64,000 nt of DNA from Hahellaceae bacterium. Lineage in GTDB: Bacteria; Pseudomonadota; Gammaproteobacteria; Pseudomonadales; Oleiphilaceae. A program made the translations under genes and the position numbers. Positions 25,239 to 35,739 of the stretch are shown here, piece after piece. Numbering within the stretch: the first letter of the stretch is position 1; the number at the start of each line of letters is the position of its first letter. The stretch is from NCBI GenBank assembly GCA_024234505.1, contig JACKOD010000003.1:186001-250000 (forward strand). The letters are read 5' to 3'. The notes beneath the pieces are model-generated. The model made no database searches. It saw nothing but the letters and a program-made list of their open reading frames with translations, and was not told the DNA's origin.

Positions 25239-28090
25239 CCATTTTTACTGAACTTGCGCATCGCATTTTGCCAATCATTATTTTCTGACCAAACCAGCAC
25301 CTGCTCAATTGAGGCTAATAGCGTATTGACTGGTGCGTCAAGAGACACCTCCTTTTGTTTTAAGGCGGTTTCCATACTCTCGGATGCACGGCGCATCTCA
25401 GGTACACCACAATATCGGGTAGCGCCGTGCAGTTTGTGAACGCGAGAAAGCAGCTCATCCATATCGCGATTGTGGTAATGACCTTTTATGGCATCTAAAT
25501 CGGCAGGTAAATTTTCCAGTAACATACTAAAAAGTTCTTCTGCCAGATCAGCTTTACCTGCTGCCAGTTTGATGCTTTGTTCAATATCAACGCATTTTTC
25601 AAGGCGGGACGTTCTGGATCGCCGCACGGGTTTGCTTTGCGGTTCTATCACTACACTGCGGGTAGGCAACGTAGGGTTAAAGTCTGTACGTTGTTGTATG
25701 ACTTCCTGAAGTTGATTTTCGCTGACGGGCTTGGTCAGATAGTCATCAAATCCTTTGTTGAGAAGTTCCTTTTTCTCGTCAGCGAGCGCGTGCGCCGTCA
25801 ATGCAATGATCGGTGTTTTTTGACTGCCGCCCCCGCAGGCTCTAATGCGCTCTGTTGCCTCTATACCATCCATGCCGGGCATTTGAACATCCATAAAGAT
25901 CAGGTCATATTGTACTTGTTTGGCTTTGCTTAACGCTTCAAAACCATTGGTGGCGGTATGTACTTTGATCATCATGTCTGAAAGCAGGGCTTCGACAAGC
26001 TTCAGGTTCGCATCATTATCATCGACCGCGAGAATAAGAGGAGCGGGTGACGACAATGTGGGTCGCCGATGGATGGGCTGGGGACTTTCCAGTGAAGGTA
26101 CAGACGGCTCTTCTCCGTGTAAAAGACGGAGCATCATTTCGTGCAGGCGGCGCTGTTGTAGTGGTTTTGTGAGGTGTCCGGAACAGATTTCAAGTAAAAC
26201 CTGATTGGAATCATCCAGCGTAGGTGTCAGTAACAGCGTGCGGCAATCTCGATTGTATTCCAGTTCCCGTAAAGTGATACGGTATTGATTTGAGTTCATC
26301 ATGTGGCGGCTCAAGCCGATAATCGCAAGTTCGAATCCCTGGTGCTTGCTCTGAGCATCAATAATGGTTTTGACAAGCTCAACTGGCGACTCGACAACAG
26401 TTACGGCTAGGTTGAGATCTTCAAGCAGGTGCTTCACCGCCAGGCCGGTAGTGGACTGTGATTCCAGATAAATGACTTTTTCCTTGTCAAATTTAGGCAA
26501 TGAGGGTTCCAGGCTGACACTGCTGGCCAATTCTGTTTTTAATGTAAACCAGAAACTTGATCCCTTGCCTAATTCACTTTCTAGGCCAATTTCTCCACCC
26601 ATTTCTTCGACCAGACGTTTCGATATAACAAGCCCCAGTCCTGTGCCTCCGTACTGACGAGCGGTAGTTGCGTCGGCCTGTGCAAATGCATTGAACAGGG
26701 ATTGTTGTTGTGCGCGTGAAAGCCCGACACCTGTGTCGCTAACCCTGATACGGATGGTCAAGTGTTTGCCTGACTCATCTTCGTCCTCAACCATGACTCT
26801 TAAAACAACTTCGCCGCTTTGGGTGAATTTAATGGCGTTGTTTACCAGGTTTGTGATGATTTGTTTAATGCGAAGCGGGTCGCCCATGAGGTTGTTCGGA
26901 ACATCACTATAAATAAGGGAGACCAGGTCGAGATTTTTCTGGTGGGCGGCTGGCGCCAGCATGACCATTACATCCTCCACAATTTCCCTTAATTTCAGCG
27001 GGCTACGATCCAGAACCAGTTTGCCGGCTTCAATTTTTGAGAAATCGAGGATGTCGTTGATAATCGTCAGAAGAATTTCTGATGATTTTTTAATCGTCGA
27101 AAGGTGATCTTTTTGCTGAAGATTAATCTGTCCTTTAAGCAGAAGATTGGTAAAGCCCAATATGCCATTAAGCGGTGTACGGATTTCATGGCTCATATTC
27201 GCCAGAAATTCTGATTTGATGCGGCTGGCTTCCAGTGCTTCTTTCCTGGCGATGTCTAATTCAATATTTTGAATTTCAATTGTTTCCAGTGTTTCTCGGA
27301 GGTCTTCAGTGGCCTGGTCGATATTGTGCTGCATTTCATCGTAAGCCTTGCTTAACGATTCGGCCATACTATTGATGCCGGTTTCCAGTACCTGCAGCTC
27401 TTCTCCGCCCTGCGTGTAAACGCGAGTATCCAGCTTGCCTTCCCGAATAGCGGTGACCGCCTGGGTGATTTTTTCAAGCGGATCGATCACCCCCCGGGTA
27501 ATGCGAATGGCAATAATCCAGTTAATAAACACGCCGATACTCACCAGAATCAGCGTGGTCATCAATGTTTGGTATTTTTCAAGTGTGCTATTGGCATGTG
27601 ACAGTTCAAGAGCTAACCAGCCGATCGGCTTGGTTTCGAGATTATCGATGGTTCTGGGGCTGATATCCGGCAAGTCGTCGATTTGCAGGTTTTGTAACCG
27701 AACAGGAACAATGAAAAGACTGCTTTCTTCGCCGCGTTTATGCGTGGGAGTATCCAAAGAAAGCTGCTCAAGCTGTGGTGTCAGGAGCATTTTCGGACCG
27801 GTCTGTACCAGCGCACGATGGTAGCGGTCAAAGATAACCAAAGAACGAACGTCTTTTTCTTCTAATGTGCTATTTGCCAGACTCGACAAAAGATTACGGT
27901 TGGCCGTGAATATGCCGAATTCACAGGCGACCGCCAGCTGCCTGCCTAGTGAAGCGCCTCGTTCGGTCAGGATCGAATCTATGTTTTGTAGTTTGGTGTG
28001 TGTAAAGACCAGTCCAAGAATCAAAGCGATAGTAATCGCCGGGAGTAATGCCAGGACGAGTACTCGCTTGCGAATTCCCCATTTATTCAT
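25208..28090 (-). CDS. gacS: Hybrid sensor histidine kinase GacS/BarA
   Basis: Inner-membrane tripartite sensor kinase (960 aa) expected to phosphorylate the GacA/UvrY regulator and so control small RNAs of the Csr/Rsm system. Order: TM1 (about 9-30), periplasmic region, TM2 (about 178-196), HAMP, HisKA with H301 ([12 protein letters not shown]), HATPase ([13 protein letters not shown] near 481), a receiver-like middle segment (about 535-655) with no recognisable phosphorylation motif, a receiver with D734 ([11 protein letters not shown]), and HPt with H885 ([11 protein letters not shown]). The frame is open to 28141, but ATG 28090 gives the family start [17 protein letters not shown]. Position between acpS and cysM matches Pseudomonas. 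Confidence 0.93.
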   Translation of the reverse strand: MNKWGIRKRVLVLALLPAITIALILGLVFTHTKLQNIDSILTERGASLGRQLAVACEFGIFTANRNLLSSLANSTLEEKDVRSLVIFDRYHRALVQTGPKMLLTPQLEQLSLDTPTHKRGEESSLFIVPVRLQNLQIDDLPDISPRTIDNLETKPIGWLALELSHANSTLEKYQTLMTTLILVSIGVFINWIIAIRITRGVIDPLEKITQAVTAIREGKLDTRVYTQGGEELQVLETGINSMAESLSKAYDEMQHNIDQATEDLRETLETIEIQNIELDIARKEALEASRIKSEFLANMSHEIRTPLNGILGFTNLLLKGQINLQQKDHLSTIKKSSEILLTIINDILDFSKIEAGKLVLDRSPLKLREIVEDVMVMLAPAAHQKNLDLVSLIYSDVPNNLMGDPLRIKQIITNLVNNAIKFTQSGEVVLRVMVEDEDESGKHLTIRIRVSDTGVGLSRAQQQSLFNAFAQADATTARQYGGTGLGLVISKRLVEEMGGEIGLESELGKGSSFWFTLKTELASSVSLEPSLPKFDKEKVIYLESQSTTGLAVKHLLEDLNLAVTVVESPVELVKTIIDAQSKHQGFELAIIGLSRHMMNSNQYRITLRELEYNRDCRTLLLTPTLDDSNQVLLEICSGHLTKPLQQRRLHEMMLRLLHGEEPSVPSLESPQPIHRRPTLSSPAPLILAVDDNDANLKLVEALLSDMMIKVHTATNGFEALSKAKQVQYDLIFMDVQMPGMDGIEATERIRACGGGSQKTPIIALTAHALADEKKELLNKGFDDYLTKPVSENQLQEVIQQRTDFNPTLPTRSVVIEPQSKPVRRSRTSRLEKCVDIEQSIKLAAGKADLAEELFSMLLENLPADLDAIKGHYHNRDMDELLSRVHKLHGATRYCGVPEMRRASESMETALKQKEVSLDAPVNTLLASIEQVLVWSENNDWQNAMRKFSKNGQSSTANAKI

Positions 28091-28218
28091 CGGTCTCATC
28101 CTGTGAGCGAAGTGGACCCATCCGGGTGTTGGACCTACCATTCATGATTTGATATTGCTGCATGAGTTCCGGCTTTATGCGGTATACCTGGTTTGTCCGG
28201 CAAAAATTGCCAGGCTTG

Positions 28219-28227
28219 TGTTAAAAT
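28219..28227 (+). promoter_or_regulatory. Candidate extended -10 box for cysM
   Basis: TGTTAAAAT fits an extended -10 element about 100 bases before cysM. A clear -35 at 17-base spacing is not seen. It lies in the divergent gacS-cysM gap, the only place a cysM promoter could be. Confidence 0.3.
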
Positions 28228-28327
28228 GTGAGCTTTATCCAAGGGCCAAGTTTAGCATAGCGATCGCGGATCGCGTCAGGCCAAACGTCCGCTTTAGGCA
28301 ACTCAGTGAATCCGGTTTGAGGTAACG

Positions 28328-29215
28328 ATGGAATATCCTACATTAGCATCCTTTGTGGGGAATACGCCGCTGGTAAAATTACAGCGATTGGCAGGGCAGA
28401 CCTCCAACACGATTCTAGTCAAGTTAGAAGGCAACAATCCAGCAGGTTCAGTAAAAGATCGTCCCGCGCTGAACATGATAGCCGCTGCTGAGGCTCGGGG
28501 GGATATTCGACCGGGAGATACCCTTATTGAGGCAACCAGCGGTAACACCGGTATCGCACTGGCAATGGCCGCAGCGATTAAAGGGTATCGAATGATCCTT
28601 ATCATGCCCGAGAATATGAGTGCGGAGCGAAGAGCTTCCATGGCGGCCTATGGCGCAGAAATCATTACGGTTTCACGGCAGGCAAGCATGGAGGGAGCAA
28701 GGGATTTGGCGCAGGAAATGCAGTCGCAGGGTAAGGGAAAGGTATTGGACCAGTTTTCAAATCCGGACAATCCTATGGCGCACTATCTGACAACAGGTCC
28801 GGAGATTTGGACACAGACCCAGGGGGCGATAACGCACTTTGTCAGTGCAATGGGGACAACCGGCACCATCATGGGGATTTCCCGCTATTTGAAGGAAAAA
28901 AATTCAGACATTCGCATCGTGGGATTACAGCCTGCGGAAGGTGCCTCCATCCCCGGGATTCGTCGCTGGCCAGCAGCCTATCTTCCCAGCATCTTTGACC
29001 CCTCAGCGGTGGATCAGGTAATGGATATCGGTCAGCAGGAAGCCGAAGATACAATGAAAGCCATGGCGACCAAGGAGGGCATTTTTTGTGGTGTATCGTC
29101 CGGAGGTGCGGTTGCAGGTGCATTACGATTGTCGCAGACGGTTGAAAATGCAGTAATTGTCGCCATTATTTGTGATCGCGGTGACCGCTACCTCTCGACG
29201 GGTGTATTTGGTTGA
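28328..29215 (+). CDS. cysM: Cysteine synthase B
   Basis: Pyridoxal-phosphate enzyme (295 aa) making cysteine from O-acetylserine and sulfide or thiosulfate. The PLP lysine is K43 in NNPAGSVKDRPA; ATSGNTGIALAMAAA near 75 binds the substrate carboxylate, and GVSSGGAVAG near 257 binds the cofactor phosphate. The SVKDRPA form and the length favour CysM over CysK. A GAGGT ribosome binding site is five bases before the ATG. Divergent from gacS, as in Pseudomonas. Confidence 0.95.
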   Translation: MEYPTLASFVGNTPLVKLQRLAGQTSNTILVKLEGNNPAGSVKDRPALNMIAAAEARGDIRPGDTLIEATSGNTGIALAMAAAIKGYRMILIMPENMSAERRASMAAYGAEIITVSRQASMEGARDLAQEMQSQGKGKVLDQFSNPDNPMAHYLTTGPEIWTQTQGAITHFVSAMGTTGTIMGISRYLKEKNSDIRIVGLQPAEGASIPGIRRWPAAYLPSIFDPSAVDQVMDIGQQEAEDTMKAMATKEGIFCGVSSGGAVAGALRLSQTVENAVIVAIICDRGDRYLSTGVFG

Positions 29216-29277
29216 CGGCTAGCACCCGATGACATGTTGAATGGTTTTTTTCGAAATTTTTATCAGAGCAGTAATTC

Positions 29278-30609
29278 ATGGGACGACAGACCAGAAAAAA
29301 GATCGCACTTCCTCCAATCAAGGTCGCAATCGAAAAGTTAAGTCACGAGGGTAGAGGGATCGCTTTTACAGAGGGTAAAACGCAATTTGTAGAAGGTGCG
29401 TTGCCGGGTGAGCAAGTCATGGCGAGCTATTTGCAGAGTCGAAGCCGTTTTGATGAATTAAAAACGGTAGAAGTGCTGGTGCCTTCTGCCGAGCGAGTGG
29501 TGCCACCTTGTGAGCATGCCACTTTGTGTGGCGGTTGTAGCTTGCAGCATATGGCACCTGAGGCACAAATTGCGCTTAAACAAACGGTATTGAAAGATCA
29601 GTTTACCCATTTTGGTGGGGTAGAACCTGAGCAATGGGTTGACCCCTTGGTGGGACCGGAGTTGGGTTATCGTCGTAAAGCACGCTTAGGTGTTCGCTAT
29701 GTCATCAAGCGTGAAGAAGTGCTGATTGGTTTTCGTGAGAAGCACAGCAATTTTCTTACGGCGTTGTCTCACTGCGAAGTGTTGGATAAGCGTGTTGGTC
29801 ACAAAATCGAAGCACTTAAAGAGCTGGTACGCTCTCTAACGGTTTATCAGCAAGTGCCTCAAATTGAAGTTGCCATGGGAGATGATGCGGTGGCGTTGGT
29901 CATTCGTCACATGGCGCCAATGTCAGAGCAGGATTTACAGTTGTTGCGGAACTTTAGTGAGGAACATCAGTTCACTATTTACTTGCAGCCCAAGGGACCG
30001 GACACGGTTCATCGGCTTTGGCCGGAATCCGGCACCGATCGACTGCATTACATGTTACCTGACTATGATTTAAAAATGGCATTTCATCCGCTGGACTTTA
30101 CCCAGGTAAATGCGGATATCAACAAAAACATGATTAACCGGGCACTGGAGTGGTTGGCGCCTGAAGCTGGCGATCGTGTACTGGATTTGTTTTGTGGACT
30201 GGGGAATTTTACGTTACCGCTAGCCCGAAAAGCTGCTGCCGTCGTGGGTGTGGAAGGTGATGATGCCATGGTGGTAAGAGGTCGGGAAAATGCGCTGGCG
30301 AATGAAATAAACAACGTGCGCTTTTACGGTGCGGATTTACAGAGCGACTTTACGAAAGCCGAATGGGCTGCAGAAGGTTTCGATAAAATATTGATCGATC
30401 CGCCGCGTTCAGGGGCGCTCGATGTCGTGAATTACCTCCCGGCGTTTGGCGCGTCACGAATTGTGTATGTTTCCTGCAATCCGGCAACATTGGCCCGGGA
30501 TGCCGGCGTGTTGGTAGCGCATGGTTATCGACTGGTTAAGGCGGGAGTGATGGATATGTTCCCACATACAACTCATGTCGAATCCATTGCATTGTTTGAA
30601 AGGAATTAG
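29278..30609 (+). CDS. rlmD: 23S rRNA (uracil-1939-C5) methyltransferase RlmD
   Basis: SAM-dependent methyltransferase (443 aa) of the TrmA/RumA type. An N-terminal TRAM domain (about 12-68) is followed by the [4Fe-4S] cysteines C78, C84 and C87 ([16 protein letters not shown]) and a fourth in LSHCEVLDK. The SAM site is [14 protein letters not shown]; the catalytic nucleophile is C400 ([11 protein letters not shown]), with the general base in HVESIALF. Located between cysM and relA in the usual order. Confidence 0.95.
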   Translation: MGRQTRKKIALPPIKVAIEKLSHEGRGIAFTEGKTQFVEGALPGEQVMASYLQSRSRFDELKTVEVLVPSAERVVPPCEHATLCGGCSLQHMAPEAQIALKQTVLKDQFTHFGGVEPEQWVDPLVGPELGYRRKARLGVRYVIKREEVLIGFREKHSNFLTALSHCEVLDKRVGHKIEALKELVRSLTVYQQVPQIEVAMGDDAVALVIRHMAPMSEQDLQLLRNFSEEHQFTIYLQPKGPDTVHRLWPESGTDRLHYMLPDYDLKMAFHPLDFTQVNADINKNMINRALEWLAPEAGDRVLDLFCGLGNFTLPLARKAAAVVGVEGDDAMVVRGRENALANEINNVRFYGADLQSDFTKAEWAAEGFDKILIDPPRSGALDVVNYLPAFGASRIVYVSCNPATLARDAGVLVAHGYRLVKAGVMDMFPHTTHVESIALFERN

Positions 30610-30739
30610 ATCGTCGCTTGCTGTAGGTGCCCCTGCGTGGGCTAGCGAAAAATTAACTTCCGCGTTGAGTCGGCTGCCTTGTGTGCTGGTTTGATGTCTC
30701 AGGCGCGTATGAACAAAAAGCAAAAGGAAAGACCTGCTC

Positions 30740-32977
30740 ATGGTGAAAGTTCGCGAAGATCATCCGGTCACGGCTGAGGGTCATGTTGACATAGATCGCT
30801 GGGTTGCTCAGATTGGTGAGCAGATTAAACTCGACAGTGACGAGCTGGTTAAGCGAGCCTGTGAGGTGAGTCAGGCAATTGATGAGCAAAATGTCAAGGA
30901 AGAGCGGGTCTGGTCGCCGGGGCACAGTAGTTTTCGTACCGGACTGGAAATGGCCCAGATTTTGGCTGAATTGAATCTGGATCAGGAGACGCTGATTGCT
31001 GCCATTTTGTATCGAGCAGTAAGAGAAGAACGAATCGCACTAACCAGAGTCCGAGAGGAATTTGGCGACGAGATTGCCAACCTGATTGCCGGTGTTTTAC
31101 AAATGGCGGCGATATCGTCCAGTCATCTTCCGTTCAAAGGCGCCGTATTGGGTCAGCGTGATGGCCAGCTCGACAATGTCCGCAAAATGCTTGTCACGAT
31201 AATTGATGATGTCCGGGTGGTTCTTATTAAACTGGCCGAACGTACTTGTGCGATTCGAGCGGTAAAAGATGCTTCGGTCGAAAAGCGTCAGCGGGTAGCC
31301 AAGGAAGTATTTGATATTTACGCGCCTCTGGCCCATCGGCTGGGAATTGGGCATATCAAATGGGAACTGGAAGATTTGTCCTTCCGCTATTTACATCCGG
31401 TGGCCTATAAAAAAATTGCGCGTCTGCTCGACGAGAGAAGAGTGGATCGCGATGAATTTATTCGCAGTGTTTTAGGTAGTTTGGAAGGTGCGTTACAAGA
31501 AGCAGAAATTCGCGCGGAGATATCAGGTCGTTCGAAACATATCTACAGCATTTGGCGCAAGATGAAGCGTAAAAATCTGGATTTCTCCCAGATTTATGAT
31601 ATTCGGGCGTTTCGCGTGCTGGTTCCCAAAGTAAGTGACTGTTATGCCGCTTTGGGGGTAGTGCATTCGTTGTGGCGACATATTCCGAAAGAATTTGATG
31701 ACTACATCGCTAACCCCAAAGAAAATGGCTACCGATCACTGCATACGGCTGTAGTCGGGCCGCACGGTAAAGTAATGGAGGTGCAGATACGAACTCGCCA
31801 AATGCATGATGAGGCTGAGTTGGGGGTCTGTGCACACTGGCGCTATAAAGGTACGGACGTAAAGAATAAGTCGAACGCCTACGAAGAAAAAATTAACTGG
31901 CTGAGACAAGTGCTGGAATGGCAGGAAGAGATCGGCGATGTTTCAGGGATTGTCGATCAGTTGAAAAAGGACGTTGCGGGCGATCGAATCTATGTCTTTA
32001 CGCCCGAAGGTCACGTTGTTGATTTGCCTCAGGGGGCAACGCCGGTAGATTTTGCCTATCGGGTGCACACAGAGGTCGGACACGCTTGTCGTGGCGCAAA
32101 AGTGAATGGTCGGATTGTTCCGTTAATCTACCCGCTAAAAACGGGAGAGCAGGTCAGCATCCTGACCTCCAAGCATTCAGCACCGAGTCGCGACTGGCTA
32201 AATCCGGGGCTGGGATATATACAGACTTCCCGTGCGCGCGCCAAAGTGGCTCACTGGTTCAAACAATTGGATCGGGACAGCAATATTGTCGATGGCCGGG
32301 CGATTCTTGAGGACGAATTCCGGCGTTTGTCACTGGGTGATATTAATCTGCTTAAATTGGCAGAACAGCTCAATTTTAAAGCCACTGAAGATATGTATGC
32401 GGCCATCGGTGCCGGCGACCTTAAGCCGACGCATGTTGCCAATCTTGCTCAACAGCAACTGGAGCCCAAAGAGAAGCAACTGGATCTTCAGTTAAGCCCG
32501 AGCGTAGAGGGGCTGCATAAGGAAAAGGGCATCCAGATCCGTGGTGTAGGCAAACTGCTCACCTCGATTGCGCACTGCTGCAAGCCATTACCCGGAGATC
32601 CCATCATTGGTTATATTACGGTGGGAAGAGGGGTGTCTATTCACCGACAGGATTGTATGAACGTGCTCCAATTGCAGGAAAAGGAGCCGAACAGAATGAT
32701 CGAGGTGACGTGGGGCAAAACCCCGGAAACGATTTATTCTGTCGATGTGAATATTGTTGCCTATGATCGTGAAGGATTGTTGCGCGATATCACGCTGATT
32801 CTTGCCAATGAAAAGGTAAATGTGACCAAGGTGAATACGCTTTCGGACCGACAGCAAAGTACCGCCAGCATGTCGCTCACACTCGAAATCAGCAGCCTTG
32901 AAAAACTGGGCCGGGTATTGGCAAAAATCAAACAGTTACCCAATATTATCGAAGTGCACCGGAGTCGCAGCGCGTGA
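30740..32977 (+). CDS. relA: (p)ppGpp synthetase RelA
   Basis: Ribosome-associated stringent-response synthetase (745 aa) making (p)ppGpp on amino acid starvation. The N-terminal pseudo-hydrolase domain lacks the HDxxED motif (the region reads AAILYRAVREERI), so it is RelA and not the bifunctional SpoT. The synthetase domain includes YDIRAFRVLV and ENGYRSLHTAVVGP. A TGS domain (DRIYVFTPEGHVVDLPQGAT) and a C-terminal zinc-finger/ACT region (IAHCCKPLPGDPI) follow. AAGGAAAG lies about ten bases upstream of ATG 30740. Confidence 0.96.
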   Translation: MVKVREDHPVTAEGHVDIDRWVAQIGEQIKLDSDELVKRACEVSQAIDEQNVKEERVWSPGHSSFRTGLEMAQILAELNLDQETLIAAILYRAVREERIALTRVREEFGDEIANLIAGVLQMAAISSSHLPFKGAVLGQRDGQLDNVRKMLVTIIDDVRVVLIKLAERTCAIRAVKDASVEKRQRVAKEVFDIYAPLAHRLGIGHIKWELEDLSFRYLHPVAYKKIARLLDERRVDRDEFIRSVLGSLEGALQEAEIRAEISGRSKHIYSIWRKMKRKNLDFSQIYDIRAFRVLVPKVSDCYAALGVVHSLWRHIPKEFDDYIANPKENGYRSLHTAVVGPHGKVMEVQIRTRQMHDEAELGVCAHWRYKGTDVKNKSNAYEEKINWLRQVLEWQEEIGDVSGIVDQLKKDVAGDRIYVFTPEGHVVDLPQGATPVDFAYRVHTEVGHACRGAKVNGRIVPLIYPLKTGEQVSILTSKHSAPSRDWLNPGLGYIQTSRARAKVAHWFKQLDRDSNIVDGRAILEDEFRRLSLGDINLLKLAEQLNFKATEDMYAAIGAGDLKPTHVANLAQQQLEPKEKQLDLQLSPSVEGLHKEKGIQIRGVGKLLTSIAHCCKPLPGDPIIGYITVGRGVSIHRQDCMNVLQLQEKEPNRMIEVTWGKTPETIYSVDVNIVAYDREGLLRDITLILANEKVNVTKVNTLSDRQQSTASMSLTLEISSLEKLGRVLAKIKQLPNIIEVHRSRSA

Positions 32978-33026
32978 TACGGCGAATCCTGGCTCAGCGA
33001 ATTAGCAATCAACTTATGGACTAAGT

Positions 33027-33905
33027 ATGACTGGCAAACCGGAGTATCAGTTAGAAGATTTGTTGTATTTAATGGCCCGACTGCGAGATCCACAAGATGG
33101 TTGTCCGTGGGACTTAAAACAAAGCTACCAGACAATACTGCCGCATACCCTGGAAGAGGTCTACGAAGTTGCTGATGCCATTGAGCGAAGTGATATTAAT
33201 AATCTCCGTGAGGAATTGGGCGACCTTCTGTTTCAAATCGTATTTTACGCACAACTGGGTAAGGAGGATGGAAGTTTCGATTTCTCCGGCATTATCGATG
33301 GCATCGTTAACAAGCTTGTGCGCAGGCATCCCCATGTTTTTCCGGATGGATCGCTGCAGAGTCGACGTCTTCCCGGTCAGGAAATTTCCGAGCAGGACAT
33401 AAAAGCGAATTGGCAAAAAATAAAGCAGGCAGAAAAGCAGGCGCAACGGGATGAGGAGGCGTCTGTCGTGGAACAATCAAAGCCAGACTCTATCCTGTCC
33501 TCAGTGCCCTTGGCGGCACCGGCGTTGGCAAGAGCCGAGAAGTTACAGAAAGCCGCCTCACATCATGGCTTTGATTGGCCAGATATTGAACCTGTATTTG
33601 AAAAAATTGAGGAAGAACTAGCTGAATTAAAGGCAGAGTTAAGTTTGAATGCTGATAATCCTGCTTTGCGCCAGACACGTTTAGAAGAGGAGTTGGGAGA
33701 TGTTATCTTCAGCTGTGTAAATTTGGCCCGATTTCTCAAGGTCAGTCCGGAAATGGCATTGCGGGGAGCCAATAGTCGCTTTCAATCGCGATTCTCTTAT
33801 ATAGAAGCGCAATTGCGCACTCAGCAGCGTTCGGTGGCTGCAACTTCCTTGGATGAATTGGACGCTTTGTGGCGTCAAGCCAAAAGAAACGAAACCTCTG
33901 CCTGA
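33027..33905 (+). CDS. mazG: Nucleoside triphosphate pyrophosphohydrolase MazG
   Basis: House-cleaning enzyme (292 aa) hydrolysing NTPs, and reported in E. coli to lower ppGpp. Two MazG domains are visible: the first with CPWDLKQSYQTILPHTLEEV and EELGDLLFQIVF (about 27-75), the second with KIEEELAELKAEL and EEELGDVIFSCVNLARFL (about 190-240). Between them is a longer acidic linker (about 125-150). It follows relA by 49 bases, the normal gammaproteobacterial pair. Confidence 0.95.
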   Translation: MTGKPEYQLEDLLYLMARLRDPQDGCPWDLKQSYQTILPHTLEEVYEVADAIERSDINNLREELGDLLFQIVFYAQLGKEDGSFDFSGIIDGIVNKLVRRHPHVFPDGSLQSRRLPGQEISEQDIKANWQKIKQAEKQAQRDEEASVVEQSKPDSILSSVPLAAPALARAEKLQKAASHHGFDWPDIEPVFEKIEEELAELKAELSLNADNPALRQTRLEEELGDVIFSCVNLARFLKVSPEMALRGANSRFQSRFSYIEAQLRTQQRSVAATSLDELDALWRQAKRNETSA

Positions 33906-33996
33906 AACGGGTAGAGGTTATCGTCAGCTGGGATGGGGCTATATACCACTGTCAGTTGGTGTGTTCATACTTTACATAACTAAACGTCAACGCGTA

Positions 33997-34042
33997 TTAA
34001 GGTGTAAGTATGTTGCTCCTTAAGGTGTAAGTATGTTGCTCC
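33997..34042. repeat. Perfect 23-bp tandem duplication across a stop codon
   Basis: The 23 bases at 33997-34019 are repeated without change at 34020-34042. The second copy encodes the last residues and stop codon of the minus-strand REC-GGDEF-EAL gene; the first copy lies just beyond the stop. The copies abut exactly. Confidence 0.95.
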
Positions 34043-35720
34043 AGTCAAGTGGGCCCGGTTTGGCGATGCCAAAGCCTTGAGCATAGTCTACGCCTATAAA
34101 TTTCAGCGCTTGCAGGGTTTCGTCGTTCTCCACAAACTCCGCGATAGTTTTTAATTTGGCTGCGTGAGCAATGCCGTTGCAGGCCTCAACAATACCACGG
34201 TCAATGGGGTCTCTAAGCAGGTTTTTTACGAAGCTACCGTCAATTTTAAGATAGTCGACGGGAATCGTTTTCAGGTACGAAAACGAACTCATACCTACGC
34301 CAAAGTCATCCAATGCAAACTTGAATCCTTTGCTTCTGATATCTTCAATGAATTCTACCGCGTCTGCCAGATTGGCAATGGCGGCGGTTTCGGTAATTTC
34401 AAAGCAGATACGGTTGGGAATGACTTCGTATTGTTTTGCCAGTTGATAAATGTCCTCAAAAAAGCTCGAATCGCTCAGGCTATTCCCTGACAGGTTGATG
34501 AAGTAAGTGCCTTCGGAAAGTTGGCCTCTACCCGTCGCCGAAAGGTATTTGAATATGTTGTGAATGACCCAGCGATCGATTAGCGGCATCAAGTTGTAGC
34601 GTTCTGCCGCGGGTATAAATGCCCCGGGGGGCACAAGGTCGCCTTCGTCATTCAGACGAATAAGAAATTCCTGATGCAATCCTTCAAGCGAAGATTTGAG
34701 TGTTTGCATGGGCTGACTGAACAATACAAAACTATCGTTCTCAAGCGCTTTCTTTATACGTGAAGCCCACTGCATTTCGTTGCGTCGATAATTAAGTTCG
34801 GCATCATTTCGGCTGTACCACTGGATTCCGTCGCGTCCTTTTTCCTTGGCAGCATGACAGGCGATATCGACAGAACTCAATAGGTCTGACGCCGTGGACA
34901 ATCCGGCATGAACCGCGATCATCCCGATGCTGGCACTGATAGAAAAAGGACTGCCATTCCAGATAAAACGATGATCCCGAATTTCCTGCCCGATGCGCTT
35001 TGCGATAGCAAATGCAGCATCCTGAGAAATATCCTGAAGCAATAGACCAAACTCATCCCCACCCAGACGTGCCAAAGAGTCGTTCTCTCTAACGTGACGT
35101 TTGAGAAGCTGAGTGATTTGCCGGAGTAATTCGTCACCTGCAATATGTCCACAGGTATCGTTGACCAACTTGAATTGATCCAGATCGAGCTGCAGCAGAA
35201 CATGTTGCAGCGTTTCATCTGACGGGGAAGTGAGTGCTTCTTCCAGTCTCCGCTCAAATTCTTTTCGGTTGAGCAGGCTCGTCAGTGTGTCATGAAAGGA
35301 AAGAAACTCAAGGTTACGCTCTGTTTCTTTATAGACCTTTTTGTTCGCGGCTAATGCCAGCTCCCTTTCAAGAGCGGGGATCAGGCGAGCCAGCCGATCT
35401 TTCATCACGTAATCTTGTGCGCCAAGTTTCATGGCCTCTACGCCCATGTCTTCACACATGGTTCCCGAAACTACAATGACCGGTGTGTCGGGGTAGCGGG
35501 CTTTTACAATCTGAATCGCTTCGTGGGAAGAGAATGAAGGCATGTTGTGGTCGGAAATAACCACATCAAATTCTCGTTGCTCAATGACATTGCGTAACTC
35601 ACGTTCATTTTTAACGTGCTTACAGGCAGGGCGCATGCCTCCCTTTTTCAGGGTGCGCACGATGAGCATTGCGTCATCTTCTGAGTCATCGATGATGAGC
35701 AAGTCAAAATGAAGTGCCAT
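34020..35720 (-). CDS. Response regulator with GGDEF and EAL domains
   Basis: A 566-residue cytoplasmic protein. The receiver (1-120) has DD at 11-12, phospho-acceptor D57 (ISDHNMPS) and K107. The GGDEF motif is intact at 220-224 with DLDQF upstream. In the C-terminal domain the EAL triplet reads EFL (QEFLIRLND), keeping the metal-binding Glu; FEITET, DDFGVG and IAEFVE are recognisable. It may therefore make, break or only bind cyclic-di-GMP. The frame is open to a TTG at 35765, but ATG 35720 gives a normal receiver start and lies 19 bases after the upstream single-domain regulator, so the two are one unit. No histidine kinase is adjacent. Confidence 0.88.
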   Translation of the reverse strand: MALHFDLLIIDDSEDDAMLIVRTLKKGGMRPACKHVKNERELRNVIEQREFDVVISDHNMPSFSSHEAIQIVKARYPDTPVIVVSGTMCEDMGVEAMKLGAQDYVMKDRLARLIPALERELALAANKKVYKETERNLEFLSFHDTLTSLLNRKEFERRLEEALTSPSDETLQHVLLQLDLDQFKLVNDTCGHIAGDELLRQITQLLKRHVRENDSLARLGGDEFGLLLQDISQDAAFAIAKRIGQEIRDHRFIWNGSPFSISASIGMIAVHAGLSTASDLLSSVDIACHAAKEKGRDGIQWYSRNDAELNYRRNEMQWASRIKKALENDSFVLFSQPMQTLKSSLEGLHQEFLIRLNDEGDLVPPGAFIPAAERYNLMPLIDRWVIHNIFKYLSATGRGQLSEGTYFINLSGNSLSDSSFFEDIYQLAKQYEVIPNRICFEITETAAIANLADAVEFIEDIRSKGFKFALDDFGVGMSSFSYLKTIPVDYLKIDGSFVKNLLRDPIDRGIVEACNGIAHAAKLKTIAEFVENDETLQALKFIGVDYAQGFGIAKPGPLDWSNILTP

Positions 35721-35739
35721 AAGGCTATCCGAAAATGAT

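Noticed and set aside
28091..28141. Longer N-terminus for GacS
   Set aside because: The 17 extra residues are not typical; ATG 28090 gives the expected cytoplasmic start before TM1.
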